NCBI RefSeq assembly: GCF_004342605.1
Contig: NZ_SLZL01000003.1
Span: 1-64,000, forward strand
Direction of reading: 5' to 3'
Length of the DNA: 64,000 nt
Origin: Caulobacter sp. BK020
GTDB taxonomy: Bacteria; Pseudomonadota; Alphaproteobacteria; Caulobacterales; Caulobacteraceae
The position numbers and the translations under genes are program-made. Positions within the stretch are counted from its first letter, which is position 1; each line of letters starts with the position of its first letter. The notes under the pieces were generated by a model. That model did no database searches. It worked only from the letters and a program-made list of their open reading frames with translations, and was not told the DNA's origin. Below, piece after piece: positions 7,900-18,818 of this stretch.

Positions 7900-9141
7900 C
7901 TACAGCGAAAACAGTCCCGTCAGCAGCGGCCGGGCGAACAGCCGGGCCGCTTCGTCGCGCTCGAGGCCGGGCGCCCAGATCCCCAGCGAGGCGGCGGCGT
8001 TGAGCATCGAGTTGATCATGTGGGCCGCGATCATCGGGTCCACCGCCCGCACCGAGCCCTCGGCCACGCCGTCGGAGATGATCGCCGCGAAACGCTCGGA
8101 GCCGCGGTTGTAGCCCTGCACCATCTCGTGGCGGATCTCGATCGGCAGGGCCCCCATCGACGAGGCGCGCAGCAGCGGGCCGTGCTCGGACAGCTGATAG
8201 GCGACCAGGGCGGCGGTGGCCGAGGACAGCTGGGTCCAGCCGTCGGCCCCCAGGGCGCGGGCGTCGGCCTGGGCCTTGCGGGTGACGGCGAAGGTGCGCT
8301 CGAAGCATTCGACCACCAGGGCGTCCTTGTCCTCATGGTGGTGGTAGAACGAGCCCTTGGTGACGTTCAGCTGGGCCGAGATTTCCTCGACCGAGGCCCC
8401 GCGATAGCCACGCTGGTTGATCAGCCGGGTGGCGGCGACCAGGAAGGTCTCGCGCCACTCCTGGCCCTCGGGAGACTGCGGGGTCGGGTCGGGCAGGGGC
8501 AGGGGCGCCCAGGCGGCATGGCCGCCAGCGCCCTGCGGCGCCAGGCCGTGGACCAGGATGTCGTACATCTTGTCGCGCACGCGGCCATAGTCCTCGACGT
8601 CGTAGCGGCGCAGCCATGAGCCCGACCAGAACAACTGCTCCAGCAGCAGGTGGGTGCGGGCGTTGCGGTCGCGCTTGTCCAGGGGATCGAACTGCGGGCC
8701 CTCAAAGAAGCCGCGCACCCGCCGGAACAGGTCGTTGAACGCGCCCTGCACCGAGCCGCGCAGGGGCTCCTTCAGGGCCCGCATCTCGGTGAAGCTGGTC
8801 AGGGGCGCGGCCTCGCCCAGGCGCACCCGGCGGTTCAGATCGAGATAGAGGTCCAGGAGAGCCAGCAGGCGGCCAGGCGCGTCCGGCGCCTTGGCCGCCT
8901 CGCCGACCAGGGCGTCGAAGCGCTCCAGGCCGCGCATGAAGCAGGCGGCGGCCAGGTCGTCCTTCTTGCGGTAGTAGTAGGTGACGCTGGTGGTGATCAG
9001 CCCGACCTTGGCGGCCACGTCCGACAGGGTCATGCCCTTGACGCCCTGGCGGTTCAGGATCGCGGTGGCCGCCGCGAGGATGGCTTCCTTCTTCCTGGCG
9101 TACCGCTCGGTGGCGGGGCTGGCGATCCGGCCGTCGTCCAT
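7900..9141 (-). CDS. Tandem double TetR-family regulator
   Basis: The 413-residue protein contains two complete TetR DNA-binding domains. The first (about 15-62) has TLSDVAAKVGLITTSVTYYY. The second (about 215-262) has SVEEISAQLNVTKGSFYHHH. Each is followed by an all-helical ligand/dimerisation region, so the gene is two TetR genes fused head to tail. ATG 9141 is chosen over upstream alternatives because AGGGGGCGA lies about 5 nt before it. A 16-bp palindrome at 9176-9191 sits 35 nt upstream of the start. It is divergent from nothing on its 5' side; the kinase gene upstream is on the same strand. Target genes unknown. Confidence 0.88.
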   Translation of the reverse strand: MDDGRIASPATERYARKKEAILAAATAILNRQGVKGMTLSDVAAKVGLITTSVTYYYRKKDDLAAACFMRGLERFDALVGEAAKAPDAPGRLLALLDLYLDLNRRVRLGEAAPLTSFTEMRALKEPLRGSVQGAFNDLFRRVRGFFEGPQFDPLDKRDRNARTHLLLEQLFWSGSWLRRYDVEDYGRVRDKMYDILVHGLAPQGAGGHAAWAPLPLPDPTPQSPEGQEWRETFLVAATRLINQRGYRGASVEEISAQLNVTKGSFYHHHEDKDALVVECFERTFAVTRKAQADARALGADGWTQLSSATAALVAYQLSEHGPLLRASSMGALPIEIRHEMVQGYNRGSERFAAIISDGVAEGSVRAVDPMIAAHMINSMLNAAASLGIWAPGLERDEAARLFARPLLTGLFSL

Positions 9142-9175
9142 CTGTCGCCCCCTCGTTGCCGGCTCACGGTCTTGT

Positions 9176-9191
9176 TGGACCCGTGGGTCCA
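9176..9191. promoter_or_regulatory. Candidate operator of the double TetR regulator
   Basis: TGGACCC-GT-GGGTCCA is a perfect 7+7 bp inverted repeat upstream of the regulator's start, of the size TetR dimers bind. Autoregulation is inferred. Confidence 0.5.
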
Positions 9192-9214
9192 GATTTAGGA
9201 AGCCTGGTCTTCGC

Positions 9215-9252
9215 CACAAGGCGCGACTCGCTTCGGTGCGCCTTCGTGGACC
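9215..9252. other. Hairpin after hybrid kinase gene
   Basis: CCACAAGGCGC and GCGCCTTCGTGG pair imperfectly across about 14 nt, downstream of the kinase stop. There is no U-run, so it is a possible but weak terminator. Confidence 0.35.
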
Positions 9253-9304
9253 CGGAATCTTGCAGCCGTGTTGCGGTATTTGGGCGACGACGGGATTCGA
9301 AAGG

Positions 9305-11269
<1,965 letters not shown>

Positions 11270-11375
11270 CCCCGTTCCCTGGTTTTCAATCGATATGCGC
11301 ATGATCGCGTGAAGGACGCGTTGCGACATACCGTCTCTTCGGTCAGCGCCAAGAACAGCACTGCAGGAGGGATAT

Positions 11376-12602
11376 TTGAGCACGCCTGAAGCCGTGGGCC
11401 TGTCGTCCGACCGACTGAAGCGGATCGACGCCTTCATCCAGGAACGCTACGTCGCGCCCGGAAAGCTGCCCTGCGCCCTGGTCCAGGTGTGGCGTCGCGG
11501 CCAGTTGGCGCACACGACGATCCTGGGCGCGGCGGACAAGGAGCGCGGGTTGCCGCTGCAGGCCGACAGCCTGTTTCGCATCTATTCGATGACCAAGCCG
11601 ATCACCTCGATCGCCTTCATGATGCTGGTCGAGGAGGGCAAGGTCGCACTGGACGATCCGGTGCACCGGTTCATCCCGTCGTGGAAGAAGCTCGGCGTGT
11701 TCCAGGCCGGGGTGGCGGGCGCCTTCGTGACCCGGCCCGTCGACCAGCCGATGCGGGTCCTCGACCTGCTGCGCCACACCGCCGGCCTGACCTACGGCTT
11801 TCAGCAGCGCACCAATGTCGACGCGGCCTATCGCAAGCTGAAGCTGGACGGGGTCGACAGCGAAGGGGGACTGGAGGCCTTCGTCGAAACCCTGGCCAGC
11901 GTGCCGCTGGAATTCTCGCCGGGCGAGGCCTGGAACTATTCCGTGGCCACCGACGTGCTCGGCTACCTGGTGCAGGTGATCTCCGGCCAGCCGTTCGACC
12001 AGTTTCTGAAGGAACGGATCTTCGACCCGCTGAAGATGGTCGATACCGGCTTCTTCGTGCCCGAAAGTCAGCGCCACCGCTTCACCGCCTGCTACACCCT
12101 GAACCCCCGGGGCGAGACGGTGCTGCAGGACGATCCGACCACCAGCCGCTACCTGTCCGACCCGCCCCTGAAGTCCGGCGGCGGCGGCCTGGTCTCGACC
12201 GCCGACGACTACATGCGGTTCTGCCGCATGCTGCTGAACGGCGGCGAGCTGGACGGGGCGCGGATCGTCAGTCCCAAGACCCTGAAGCTGATGACCCTGA
12301 ACCACCTGCCGGGCGGGCGGGAGCTGACGGAGATGTCGCGGTCGCTGTTCAGCGAGACGGTGTTCGAGGGGCTGGGCTTCGGCCTGGGATTCGCCATGAC
12401 CGTCGACCAGGCGCGGACCCGGAACCTGGGCTCGCTGGGCGAGTATTTCTGGGGCGGCATGGCCTCGACCGCCTTCTGGATCGATCCGGTCGAGGATCTG
12501 GCGGTGGTGTTCATGACCCAGCTGATCCCGTCCTCGACCTATCCGATCCGGCGCGAGCTGCGGACGCTGGTCTATGCGGCGCTGACAGGGAGCGCGGCAT
12601 AG
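11376..12602 (+). CDS. Serine hydrolase of the beta-lactamase/EstB family
   Basis: A 408-residue protein of the class C beta-lactamase-like esterase fold. The nucleophile motif is SMTK (S-x-x-K, near residue 70). The second motif is Y in WNYSVATDVLG (near 187), and HTAGLTYG is the typical family block. A glycine-rich C-terminal region ends in FWIDPVEDLAVVFMTQ. No signal peptide is visible, so it is likely a cytoplasmic esterase rather than a true beta-lactamase. The start is TTG 11376, with a perfect AGGAGG at 11365-11370 five bases upstream. It is divergent from the kinase gene (106 nt shared promoter region). Substrate unknown. Confidence 0.9.
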   Translation: MSTPEAVGLSSDRLKRIDAFIQERYVAPGKLPCALVQVWRRGQLAHTTILGAADKERGLPLQADSLFRIYSMTKPITSIAFMMLVEEGKVALDDPVHRFIPSWKKLGVFQAGVAGAFVTRPVDQPMRVLDLLRHTAGLTYGFQQRTNVDAAYRKLKLDGVDSEGGLEAFVETLASVPLEFSPGEAWNYSVATDVLGYLVQVISGQPFDQFLKERIFDPLKMVDTGFFVPESQRHRFTACYTLNPRGETVLQDDPTTSRYLSDPPLKSGGGGLVSTADDYMRFCRMLLNGGELDGARIVSPKTLKLMTLNHLPGGRELTEMSRSLFSETVFEGLGFGLGFAMTVDQARTRNLGSLGEYFWGGMASTAFWIDPVEDLAVVFMTQLIPSSTYPIRRELRTLVYAALTGSAA

Positions 12603-12730
12603 AGGTCGCGCGCCGCCGCCCAAACGCCCCCTGACGCGACGGACCTCTGGACTTCGGCGGCCGGTCGTGCAGGGTTGCTTCAAACAATCGTTCAAACTCA
12701 AGAACGCCAAGCGCAGGGGTGAAGCACGCC

Positions 12731-14809
12731 ATGACCGCGATCAACACTGTCACGGACCTGACCGTCGAAGGCGACATCGGTGTCGTCACGCTCAACTCGC
12801 CGCCGGTCAACGCCCTGTCGGCGGCCGTGCGCGAAGGGCTGAAAGGCGCGTTCGAGCAGGCGATCGCCGAGCCGGCGGTCAAGGCCATCGTGCTGATCTG
12901 CGAGGGCAAGACCTTCATCGCCGGCGCCGACATCACCGAGTTCGGCAAGGCCATGACCGGCCCGTCGCTGCAGGACGTGCAGGACGTCATCGAGAATTCA
13001 CCCAAGCCGGTGGTCGCCGCGATCCACGGCACGGTGCTGGGCGGCGGGCTGGAGGTGGCGCTGGTGGCCCACTACCGCGTCGCCGTCCCCTCGGCCAAGG
13101 CGGGCCTGCCGGAGGTGAACATCGGCCTGCTGCCGGGCGCGGGCGGCACCCAGCGCCTGCCGCGCGTCGTCGGGGTCGAGAAGGCGCTGGAGATGGTCAC
13201 CACCGGCCAGCACGTGCCGGCCAAGGCCGCCCTGGCCATGGGCCTGTTCGACTCGATCGTCGAGGAGGGCGCCCTGCGCGACGGGGCGATCGCCTTCGCC
13301 CGCGTGGTGCTGGCCGAGGACAAGCCCCTGACCCGCATCCGCGACCAGAACGCCAGGGTCGAGGCCGCGCGCGGCAAGCCCGAGATCTTCAGCGAGTTCC
13401 GCAAGGCCAACGCTCGCAAGTTCCGCGGCTTCCTGGCTCCCGAGAGCAACATCCAGTGCATCGAGGCGGCGGTGAACTTGCCGTTCGACGAGGGGCTGAA
13501 GCTCGAGCGCAAGCTGTTCATGGAACTGATGACCGGCAGCCAGTCGGCCGCCCAGCGCCATGCGTTCTTCGCCGAGCGCCAGGCCGCCAAGATCCCCGAC
13601 GTGCCGGACGACACCCCGATCCTCCCGGTCAGGAAGGTGGGCGTGATCGGGGCCGGCACCATGGGCGGCGGCATCTCGATGAACTTCCTCAACGCCGGCA
13701 TTCCGGTGACGATCATCGAGGCCAAGGCGGAGAACCTGGAACGCGGCGTCGGCGTCATCCGCAAGAACTACGAGAACACCGCCAAGAAGGGCCGGCTGAC
13801 GGAAGCCGACGTCGAAAAGCGCATGGGTCTGCTGACCCCGTCGATGAACCTGGAGGATCTGGCCGACTGCGACCTGATCATCGAAGCCGTGTTCGAGCTG
13901 ATGGAGATCAAGCAGGAGGTGTTCGGCAAGCTGGACAAGATCGCCAAGCCTGGCGCGATCCTGGCCAGCAACACCTCGTATCTCGACATCGACGTGATCG
14001 CCGCCTCGACCAGCCGGCCGGAAAGCGTGATCGGCCTGCACTTCTTCTCGCCGGCCAATGTCATGCGCCTGCTGGAGATCGTGCGCGGCGAAAAGACCGG
14101 CAAGTCGGTCATCGCCACCTCGATGCAGATCGGCAAGACGATCGGCAAGGTCGCGGTGCTGGTCGGCAACTGCCACGGCTTCGTCGGCAACCGCATGCTG
14201 GCCCAGCGCCAGCGCGAGGCCATGAGCCTGATTCTGGAAGGCGCGATGCCGTGGGACGTCGACCGGGTGCTGTACGACTTCGGCCTGCCGATGGGACCGT
14301 TCGCGATGAGCGACCTGGCCGGACTCGATATCGGCTGGGACCCGGCCAAGACCTCGTCGTCCACAATCCGCGAGGTGCTGTGCGAGATGGACCGTCGCGG
14401 CCAGAAGAACGGCAAGGGCTTCTACGACTACGACGAGAACCGGGTGGCCCGGCCTTCGAAGGAGGTCGAGCAGGTGATCCTCGACTTCGCCGAGAAGCGC
14501 CAGGTCCAGCGTCGCCAGATCAGCGACCAGGAGATCCTGGAGCGCTGCCTGTACCCGATGGTCAACGAAGGGGCCAAGATCCTGGAGGAGGGCAAGGCGA
14601 TCCGGGCCTCCGACATCGATACGGTGTGGATCAACGGCTACGGCTGGCCGGTCTATACCGGCGGCCCGATGTTCTGGGGCGAGCTGGTGGGGCTGGACAA
14701 GGTGCTGGCCGGGATGAAGGCGTTCCAGGCCAAGCACGGCGACGACTTCAAGCCCTCGGCCCTTCTGGAGCGCCTCGTCGCCGAGGGCAAGGGGTTCAAG
14801 GACGCTTGA
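12731..14809 (+). CDS. Enoyl-CoA hydratase / 3-hydroxyacyl-CoA dehydrogenase (FadB/FadJ type)
   Basis: A 692-residue bifunctional beta-oxidation enzyme. The N-terminal crotonase domain (about 1-190) has the oxyanion motifs IAGADITEF and HGTVLGGGLEVAL and the acid-base segment LPEVNIGLLPGAGGTQ. The NAD-binding dehydrogenase domain starts near 307 (GAGTMGGGI) and carries HFFSPANVM and the GNCHGFVGNRM signature, then two C-terminal 3HCDH domains (GYGWPVYTGGPM). ATG 12731 is preferred; GTG 12719 in the same frame would add four residues. No thiolase follows; the next gene is an acyl-CoA synthetase, so the pair may act on fatty acids together. No frameshift. Confidence 0.95.
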   Translation: MTAINTVTDLTVEGDIGVVTLNSPPVNALSAAVREGLKGAFEQAIAEPAVKAIVLICEGKTFIAGADITEFGKAMTGPSLQDVQDVIENSPKPVVAAIHGTVLGGGLEVALVAHYRVAVPSAKAGLPEVNIGLLPGAGGTQRLPRVVGVEKALEMVTTGQHVPAKAALAMGLFDSIVEEGALRDGAIAFARVVLAEDKPLTRIRDQNARVEAARGKPEIFSEFRKANARKFRGFLAPESNIQCIEAAVNLPFDEGLKLERKLFMELMTGSQSAAQRHAFFAERQAAKIPDVPDDTPILPVRKVGVIGAGTMGGGISMNFLNAGIPVTIIEAKAENLERGVGVIRKNYENTAKKGRLTEADVEKRMGLLTPSMNLEDLADCDLIIEAVFELMEIKQEVFGKLDKIAKPGAILASNTSYLDIDVIAASTSRPESVIGLHFFSPANVMRLLEIVRGEKTGKSVIATSMQIGKTIGKVAVLVGNCHGFVGNRMLAQRQREAMSLILEGAMPWDVDRVLYDFGLPMGPFAMSDLAGLDIGWDPAKTSSSTIREVLCEMDRRGQKNGKGFYDYDENRVARPSKEVEQVILDFAEKRQVQRRQISDQEILERCLYPMVNEGAKILEEGKAIRASDIDTVWINGYGWPVYTGGPMFWGELVGLDKVLAGMKAFQAKHGDDFKPSALLERLVAEGKGFKDA

Positions 14810-14827
14810 GGATCGCGGACAACCGCT

Positions 14828-14853
14828 GGGGACAGGCACATGTGCCTGTCCCC
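14828..14853. repeat. Repeat family C, 26-bp perfect palindrome (copy 1)
   Basis: GGGGACAGGCACA and its exact reverse complement, no spacer. Related copies at 19358-19383 and 49922-49947. Each lies within about 20 nt of a gene's stop codon, so a role in 3'-end formation is possible. Confidence 0.85.
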
Positions 14854-14892
14854 GACCCGTGTCCCGTCTCTTGCGTCGAGTAGGAAGCCGCA

Positions 14893-16449
14893 ATGACCTC
14901 GATCCAATCCATGATGACCGCCGACCACGGCGTGATGGGCGACATCCTGCGACAGCGGGCGGCCGAGGCTCCCGACCGTCCGGCCGTGGTCATGGAGACC
15001 GGCGAGGCCGTCACCTACGCCCAGTTCGACGCCCTGGCCGACCGGGTCGCCGCCGCCCTGCAGCGCGACGGGGTCGGGCAGGGCGAGGCGGTCGCCGTCT
15101 GCGCCCTGTCGTCGATCCCCTATGCGGCCCTGTTCCTGGGGGCCTTGCGGGCCGGCGTCGCCGTCGCGCCCCTGGCTCCGTCGTCGACGCCGCAGGCCAT
15201 CGCCGGCATGGTCGCCGACTGCGGGGCGCGGCTGGCGTTCCTCGACGCCGGCGCGGCCGAGGCCCAGGCGGCCGCGCCCCTCGCCGTGCGCCAGATCGCC
15301 CTGGACGGCTCGGGCTTCGCCGAGGCCTTCGAGGCCTGGCTGGCCCCCGAGGGCGCGGTTCCGGCCGCGGTGACGATCGGGCCCGAGGCTCCGTTCAACA
15401 TCATCTATTCCAGCGGCACCACGGGCGCGCCCAAGGGCATCGTCCAGTCGCACGGCATGCGCTGGAAGCATGTGTTCCGCGGCGACGCGGTGGGCTATGG
15501 CTCCGACGTCGTCACCCTGCTGTCGACCCCGCTCTATTCCAACACCACCCTGGTCTGCTTCTTCCCCACCCTGGCCGGCGGCGGGACCGTGGTGCTGATG
15601 ACGAAGTTCGACGCCGGCAGGTACCTCGAACTCGCCCAGCGTCATCGCATGACCCACACCATGCTGGTGCCGGTGCAGTACCGCCGCCTGATGGACCGGC
15701 CCGATTTCGGCGACTTCGACCTGTCGCCGACCCAGCTCAAGTTCTGCACCAGCGCCCCGTTCCCGGCCGAACTGAAGGCTCAGGTGCTGGCCCGTTGGCC
15801 GGGCGGGCTGGTCGAGTATTTCGGCATGACCGAGGGCGGCGGGACCTGCATCCTGATGGCCCACGAGCATCCGGACAAGCTGCACACGGTGGGCCGTCCT
15901 GCCCCCGGCCACGACATCCGGCTGATCGACGAGGACGGCGTCGAGGTGGGGCCAGGCGTGATCGGCGAGATCGTCGGCCGCTCGGCCGGCATGATGACCG
16001 GCTATCACGGCCAGCCCGGCAAGACCGCCGAGGCGACCTGGATCTCGCCCGAGGGCCTCGGCTTCATCCGCACCGGCGACGTCGGCCGGTTCGACGAGGA
16101 CGGCTTCCTGACTCTGATGGACCGCAAGAAGGACATGATCATCAGCGGCGGCTTCAACATCTATCCCAGCGACATCGAGGCCCAGATCGTCCAGCATCCC
16201 GACGTGGTCGAGGCGGCGGTGGTCGGCGTGCTGTCCGACGCCTGGGGCGAATCGCCGGTGGCCTTCGTGGCGCTCAAGTCCCCGGCGGCAGGGCGAATTG
16301 ACGCGGACGGGTTGAGGGCGTGGGTCAATGCTCGCCTTGGCAAGACCCAGCGGCTGGTCGACCTGAAACTCGTCGAATCCCTGCCCCGCAGCCATATCGG
16401 CAAGGTGCTGAAGCGCGAGCTGCGCGACGCCTGGACGGCTTCTGCCTAG
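14893..16449 (+). CDS. Acyl-CoA synthetase (AMP-dependent synthetase/ligase)
   Basis: A 518-residue ANL-superfamily enzyme that activates a carboxylic acid with ATP and joins it to CoA. The P-loop is YSSGTTGAPKGIVQSH (from about 172). Also present are YFGMTEGGGT (about 310), TGDVGRFDEDGF (about 394) with the hinge DRKKDMIISGG, and the C-terminal catalytic Lys in HIGKVLKREL. All core motifs are intact and the length is typical. It follows the beta-oxidation enzyme by about 80 nt, with palindrome C between, so co-transcription is uncertain. Substrate (medium/long fatty acid or aromatic acid) cannot be assigned. Confidence 0.92.
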   Translation: MTSIQSMMTADHGVMGDILRQRAAEAPDRPAVVMETGEAVTYAQFDALADRVAAALQRDGVGQGEAVAVCALSSIPYAALFLGALRAGVAVAPLAPSSTPQAIAGMVADCGARLAFLDAGAAEAQAAAPLAVRQIALDGSGFAEAFEAWLAPEGAVPAAVTIGPEAPFNIIYSSGTTGAPKGIVQSHGMRWKHVFRGDAVGYGSDVVTLLSTPLYSNTTLVCFFPTLAGGGTVVLMTKFDAGRYLELAQRHRMTHTMLVPVQYRRLMDRPDFGDFDLSPTQLKFCTSAPFPAELKAQVLARWPGGLVEYFGMTEGGGTCILMAHEHPDKLHTVGRPAPGHDIRLIDEDGVEVGPGVIGEIVGRSAGMMTGYHGQPGKTAEATWISPEGLGFIRTGDVGRFDEDGFLTLMDRKKDMIISGGFNIYPSDIEAQIVQHPDVVEAAVVGVLSDAWGESPVAFVALKSPAAGRIDADGLRAWVNARLGKTQRLVDLKLVESLPRSHIGKVLKRELRDAWTASA

Positions 16450-16577
16450 GTCGAAGATTCCGGACACATTTTTGCCGCGACGGCGCGCCGCATCCGGCCC
16501 TCCCGAGTCACTCGATACGGTCTCTTAACCATAACGGCCTCGTTGCGTGACAGGGCCGGATTGTTCGGAAACGACGT

Positions 16578-17561
16578 GTGATGCAAGCCCACCCCCAAGT
16601 GTCGCCGGAAGTCCGCAGGCAGGCCCAGGCCGAGGCGGCCCTGGCCGCCGCCGGCGTCCCCCAGGATTTCGCGGCCGTGGAGAGGGTGCTGCGACAAGGC
16701 CTGACCCCGGGGCTCGACGCCCGGCTGGCCGAGCGCTTCGACCGTCCCACCGCCGTCCGCGCCGTCGCTGACCGCGTCGCCGCCCTGACCGCCGCCCTGG
16801 TCGCTTCCGGCGTTCGCCGCGGCGGCGTCTGCATCGTCCCGGCCCTGGCCTCGGCCGCCACCCTGGAGGCCATCGCCGCCGCCGGCCTGCGGCCCTGGCT
16901 GGTCGACGTGGATCCCTGCAGCTGGATGTTCGATCCGGTCCACCTGCGCGGGCGCCTGGGCCAGGCCCCGCCGCCGATCGAGGCCATCGTCCCCACCTGC
17001 GCCTTCGGCCGCGCGCCCGACATGACCGCCTGGGCGGCCTTCCAGCGCGAGACCGGCCTGCCGATCGTGGTCGACGCCACCGACGGCTTCGACGTGGTCA
17101 TGGAAGCGCCGGTTCCGGTGATCGTCGGCCTGCCCAGCGGGCGTGGCGTATTCGTGGCCAGCCAGGACGCCGACTTCGTCGCCCGGCTCGACGCGCCGGC
17201 CTTCGTCGGCGACGCGGGCCTGGAAGGCTGGTCGGGCCAGCGCCTGCGCCTGGCCACCGCCGCCCAGCGCCTGCGGATGCTGCTGCTGGGCGCTCGGGTC
17301 GGCTTCCAGCCGGGCTGGGGGATGAGCTGGGTGTCGGACGCCTGGGTCGTCAGCCTGCCGGAAGGAACCGCTCCGATCGTCGCGGCCCGGCTGGCCGAGA
17401 TGGGCTACGCCACCAACCCGGTCGGCCCGGGCGTCGTGATCCGCGACCAGACCCCCGTGGCCGACCGCCTGGCCCAGTCGGTGCTGAGCCTGCCGTTCCA
17501 CGCCGATCTCGGCATCGCCGAACTGGACGAGCTGGCGGAGGCGGTCAGGAAGGCGCTTTAA
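16578..17561 (+). CDS. DegT/DnrJ-fold protein lacking the PLP lysine
   Basis: A 327-residue protein (GTG 16578, or ATG 16581 as next codon). The fold can be read from CIVPALASAATLEAIAAAGL, then WLVDVDPCSWMFDP, IVPTCAFGRAPDM and GLPIVVDATDGFD. These match the DegT/AHBA aminotransferase blocks 'VPS.T..AT..A...G', 'VDIDP.T..LDP', 'I.PVH.FG...DM' and 'IEDAAQA.G'. The tail LPFHADLGIAELDELAEAVR also fits. The segment that normally holds the Schiff-base lysine reads VIVGLPSGRGVFVA, and the only lysine in the whole protein is third from the C-terminus. It cannot be a normal PLP enzyme. Function unknown; perhaps sugar- or cofactor-binding or regulatory. Confidence 0.75.
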   Translation: MMQAHPQVSPEVRRQAQAEAALAAAGVPQDFAAVERVLRQGLTPGLDARLAERFDRPTAVRAVADRVAALTAALVASGVRRGGVCIVPALASAATLEAIAAAGLRPWLVDVDPCSWMFDPVHLRGRLGQAPPPIEAIVPTCAFGRAPDMTAWAAFQRETGLPIVVDATDGFDVVMEAPVPVIVGLPSGRGVFVASQDADFVARLDAPAFVGDAGLEGWSGQRLRLATAAQRLRMLLLGARVGFQPGWGMSWVSDAWVVSLPEGTAPIVAARLAEMGYATNPVGPGVVIRDQTPVADRLAQSVLSLPFHADLGIAELDELAEAVRKAL

Positions 17562-17563
17562 CT

Positions 17564-17735
17564 CGCCTTCTCCCAAAGGGAGAAGGAGGGGCCCGCGCGA
17601 AGCGTGGGAGGATGAGGGGTTACACCTTATCCGATTTCACTCAGCGCCCTGCCGGCACGCCGTCTGACGTCCAAACCCCTCTCCCTCCCATCGCGATGCG
17701 ATGGGCCCCTCCCTCTCCCTCTGGGAGAGGGTTCA
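17564..17735. repeat. Repeat family D, nested inverted element
   Basis: It begins with the hairpin CCTTCTCCC-AAA-GGGAGAAGG (17566-17586) and ends with CCCTCTCCC...GGGAGAGGG type stems (about 17680-17735). It includes CCATCGCGATGCGATGG. The outer halves GGGGTTA and AAACCCCTC are roughly complementary. It lies between convergent genes; no coding potential. Confidence 0.65.
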
Positions 17736-17742
17736 AGTCCGG

Positions 17743-18762
17743 TCAACGTCCCGCCACGTACGCCTCGACCTCCGCCACCCGCCGCGCCTTTTCCGCCTCG
17801 TCCAGGAACGAGCCGGTAAAGCTGTTCCTGGCCAGGGTCGCCAGCTCGTCGCGCGTCAGGTCCAGGGCCTGGGCCGTCTGGACGTAGTTCTCCAGCAGAT
17901 AGCCGCCGAAATAGGCCGGGTCGTCGGAATTGACCGTCGCCTTTAGGCCCAGCTTCAGCATGCGCTTCAGCGGATGGTCCTTCAGGTCCGACACCCCGCA
18001 CAGCTTCAGGTTCGACAGCGGGCAGACGGTCAGGGTCGTGCCGTCCTGGACCAGGCGGGCGGTCAGGCAGTCGTCCTCCAGGGCGCGGTTGCCGTGGTCG
18101 ATGCGGTCGACGTCGAGGATGTCGACCGCCTCCCAGACATAGGCCGGCGGGCCTTCCTCGCCGGCGTGGGCCACGACCTTCAGGCCAAGGTCCCGGGCCG
18201 CCTGCATGACGCGGGCGAACTTGGCGGGCGGATGGCCGACCTCCGAGGAGTCCAGGCCCACGCCGGCGATCTTGGACAGGTGCGGCCTAGCCTGCTCCAG
18301 GGTGGCGAAGGCCGAGGCCTCGTCCAGGTGGCGCAGGAAGCAGAGGATCAGCTTGGACGTCACGCCCAGCTCGCGCTCGGCCTCTTCCATGCCCTCGACC
18401 AGGCCGTCGATCACCGTCTCGAAGGCCACGCCGCGGTCGGTGTGGGTCTGGGGGTCGAAGAAGATCTCGGCGTGGGTTCCGCCGTCGGCCTTCAGGCGGC
18501 GGAAATAGGCCAGGGCCAGGTCCCTGAAGTCGGCGGCGGTCAGCAACACGCCCGCGCCCTGGTAATAGATGTCCAGGAAGTCCTGCAGGTTGGAGAAGGC
18601 GTAGGCGGCGCGGATCTCGTCCACAGTCTTGAACGGCAGGGTCACGCCGTTGCGCGCGGCCAGCTCGAACATCAGCTCGGGCTCGAGGCTGCCCTCGATA
18701 TGCATGTGCAGTTCGGCCTTGGGCAGGCCGCGGACGAAGGTTTCGAGGGCGGTGTCGGTCAT
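17743..18762 (-). CDS. Adenosine deaminase family protein, probably adenine deaminase
   Basis: A 339-residue zinc-dependent TIM-barrel deaminase. Metal and catalytic motifs are intact: HMHIEGSLEPEL (two His), VAHAGEEGPP (His and catalytic Glu region), DHGNRALED (His) and NSDDPAYFGGY (Asp pair). The 'SDDPAYFGGY' and 'SSEVGHPP' forms are those I associate with the adenine deaminase branch (yeast Aah1 type) rather than classical adenosine deaminase, which has 'TDDP' without the tyrosine-rich tail. Start at 18762 is the first Met that leaves the domain compact; the longer frame adds only low-complexity residues. Acts in purine salvage. It stands alone between repeats D and A. Confidence 0.88.
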   Translation of the reverse strand: MTDTALETFVRGLPKAELHMHIEGSLEPELMFELAARNGVTLPFKTVDEIRAAYAFSNLQDFLDIYYQGAGVLLTAADFRDLALAYFRRLKADGGTHAEIFFDPQTHTDRGVAFETVIDGLVEGMEEAERELGVTSKLILCFLRHLDEASAFATLEQARPHLSKIAGVGLDSSEVGHPPAKFARVMQAARDLGLKVVAHAGEEGPPAYVWEAVDILDVDRIDHGNRALEDDCLTARLVQDGTTLTVCPLSNLKLCGVSDLKDHPLKRMLKLGLKATVNSDDPAYFGGYLLENYVQTAQALDLTRDELATLARNSFTGSFLDEAEKARRVAEVEAYVAGR

Positions 18763-18818
18763 GGTGGGATTATGAGCGCCGGGGGCGGGGGTGTTCAACA
18801 GGGATCGTGCGGTGATCA

